Assembly (NCBI GenBank): GCA_902779705.1
Contig: CACZCR010000003.1
Location: 1-64,000, forward strand
Origin: an uncultured Bacteroidales bacterium
GTDB taxonomy: Bacteria > Bacteroidota > Bacteroidia > Bacteroidales > Paludibacteraceae
Direction: 5' to 3'
Length of the DNA: 64,000 nucleotides
Shown here: positions 63,740 through 64,000 of the stretch, in pieces
Layout of the letters: the number at the start of each line of letters is the position of its first letter
Position numbering within the stretch: position 1 is the stretch's first letter
Notes under the pieces: model-generated
Database searches by the model: none
What the model was told of the DNA's origin: nothing
Seen by the model: only the letters and a program-made list of their open reading frames with translations
Made by a program: the position numbers and the translations under genes

Positions 63740-64000
63740 TCGCTTTTAACCCTTCTTGACGGGATATACGCAGCCACAAAACCCAACACCAGCACTACCG
63801 CTGCCACCAACACTATATCCGTCCACTCTACCACAACCGGATAAGACGACAACACATAGTCCTCACCCGAACCCAACTTGATCAATCCATAGTGTTGCTG
63901 CAACAGACAGATGCCTACACCAAGCACGATGCCTGATACCGCTCCCAGAATACTGATCAGCCATCCCTCGTAGAGGAAAACACGACGTATCTGCTGCGGC
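63736..64000 (-). CDS. FtsX-family ABC transporter permease, C-terminal part
   Basis: Partial: the gene continues past the window. The visible 87 residues are RRVFLYEGWLISILGAVSGI then two transmembrane helices and the ending FVAAYIPSRRVKSE, the usual C-terminus of MacB/LolC-E-type permeases. The family moves lipoproteins or peptides from the inner membrane. It overlaps the next gene by 4 bases, so it is in the same operon as the lipoprotein, xerD and the DUF5686 gene. Confidence 0.88.
   Translation of the reverse strand, partial: PQQIRRVFLYEGWLISILGAVSGIVLGVGICLLQQHYGLIKLGSGEDYVLSSYPVVVEWTDIVLVAAVVLVLGFVAAYIPSRRVKSE

Overview
The window comes from a Bacteroidales-type member of the Bacteroidota. 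Three things show this. Almost every gene start has the phylum's sigma-ABfr promoter (TTTG, 19-21 bp, TAnnTTTG). Shine-Dalgarno sites are largely absent. The gene content is typical: PorZ-like T9SS protein, DUF4827, DUF5686, LpxB/KdsA, and a GyrB followed by a LOG protein. Host-associated origin and exact family cannot be settled from the sequence.

Layout. 1-22 is the extreme 5' end of a 16S rRNA gene on the minus strand, with its promoter near 260-290. 540-5568 is a regulatory/lipoprotein island: two membrane proteins sharing a C-terminal helix-turn-helix domain, three lipoproteins, and two promoter regions of the same unusual repeat-hairpin-repeat design. 5797-11293 is a tightly overlapping envelope operon: rfbA, a kinase-less membrane-bound response regulator, an FKBP-like lipoprotein, a DUF4827 lipoprotein, glmM, surE and a small membrane protein. 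It converges with rsfS-ftsH-M16 peptidase-lpxB (17636-11295). 17831-28617 runs forward: PspC, a small membrane protein, parC, gyrB, LOG, a GH16-like protein, kdsA, uridine kinase-like, SPOR and folE. 30180-34275 on the minus strand holds a phosphoethanolamine transferase whose end runs into folE, a doubled PorZ-like protein, HIT and greA. A fucose-isomerase-like protein and pckA follow.

38.6-60 kb is an accessory region. It carries a 3118-residue and a 1668-residue secreted repeat protein, a third that is truncated, two tiny proteins of one type, and a group of minus-strand accessory genes (RhuM-like pseudogene, AAA ATPase, DUF4160/DUF2442 pair, DUF1016 nuclease). In that group the gene 3' ends are associated with copies of one dispersed repeat containing a conserved hairpin. 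59974-64000 returns to housekeeping: DUF5686 outer-membrane protein, xerD, a lipoprotein and an FtsX-type permease.

The best candidates for something undescribed are the repeat-punctuated array (49.6-53.1 kb), the paralogous HTH/lipoprotein island with its repeat-hairpin-repeat promoters (0.5-5.6 kb), and the membrane-tethered two-component remnant at 6672. All functional assignments were made by eye from motifs and family knowledge; no searches were run.
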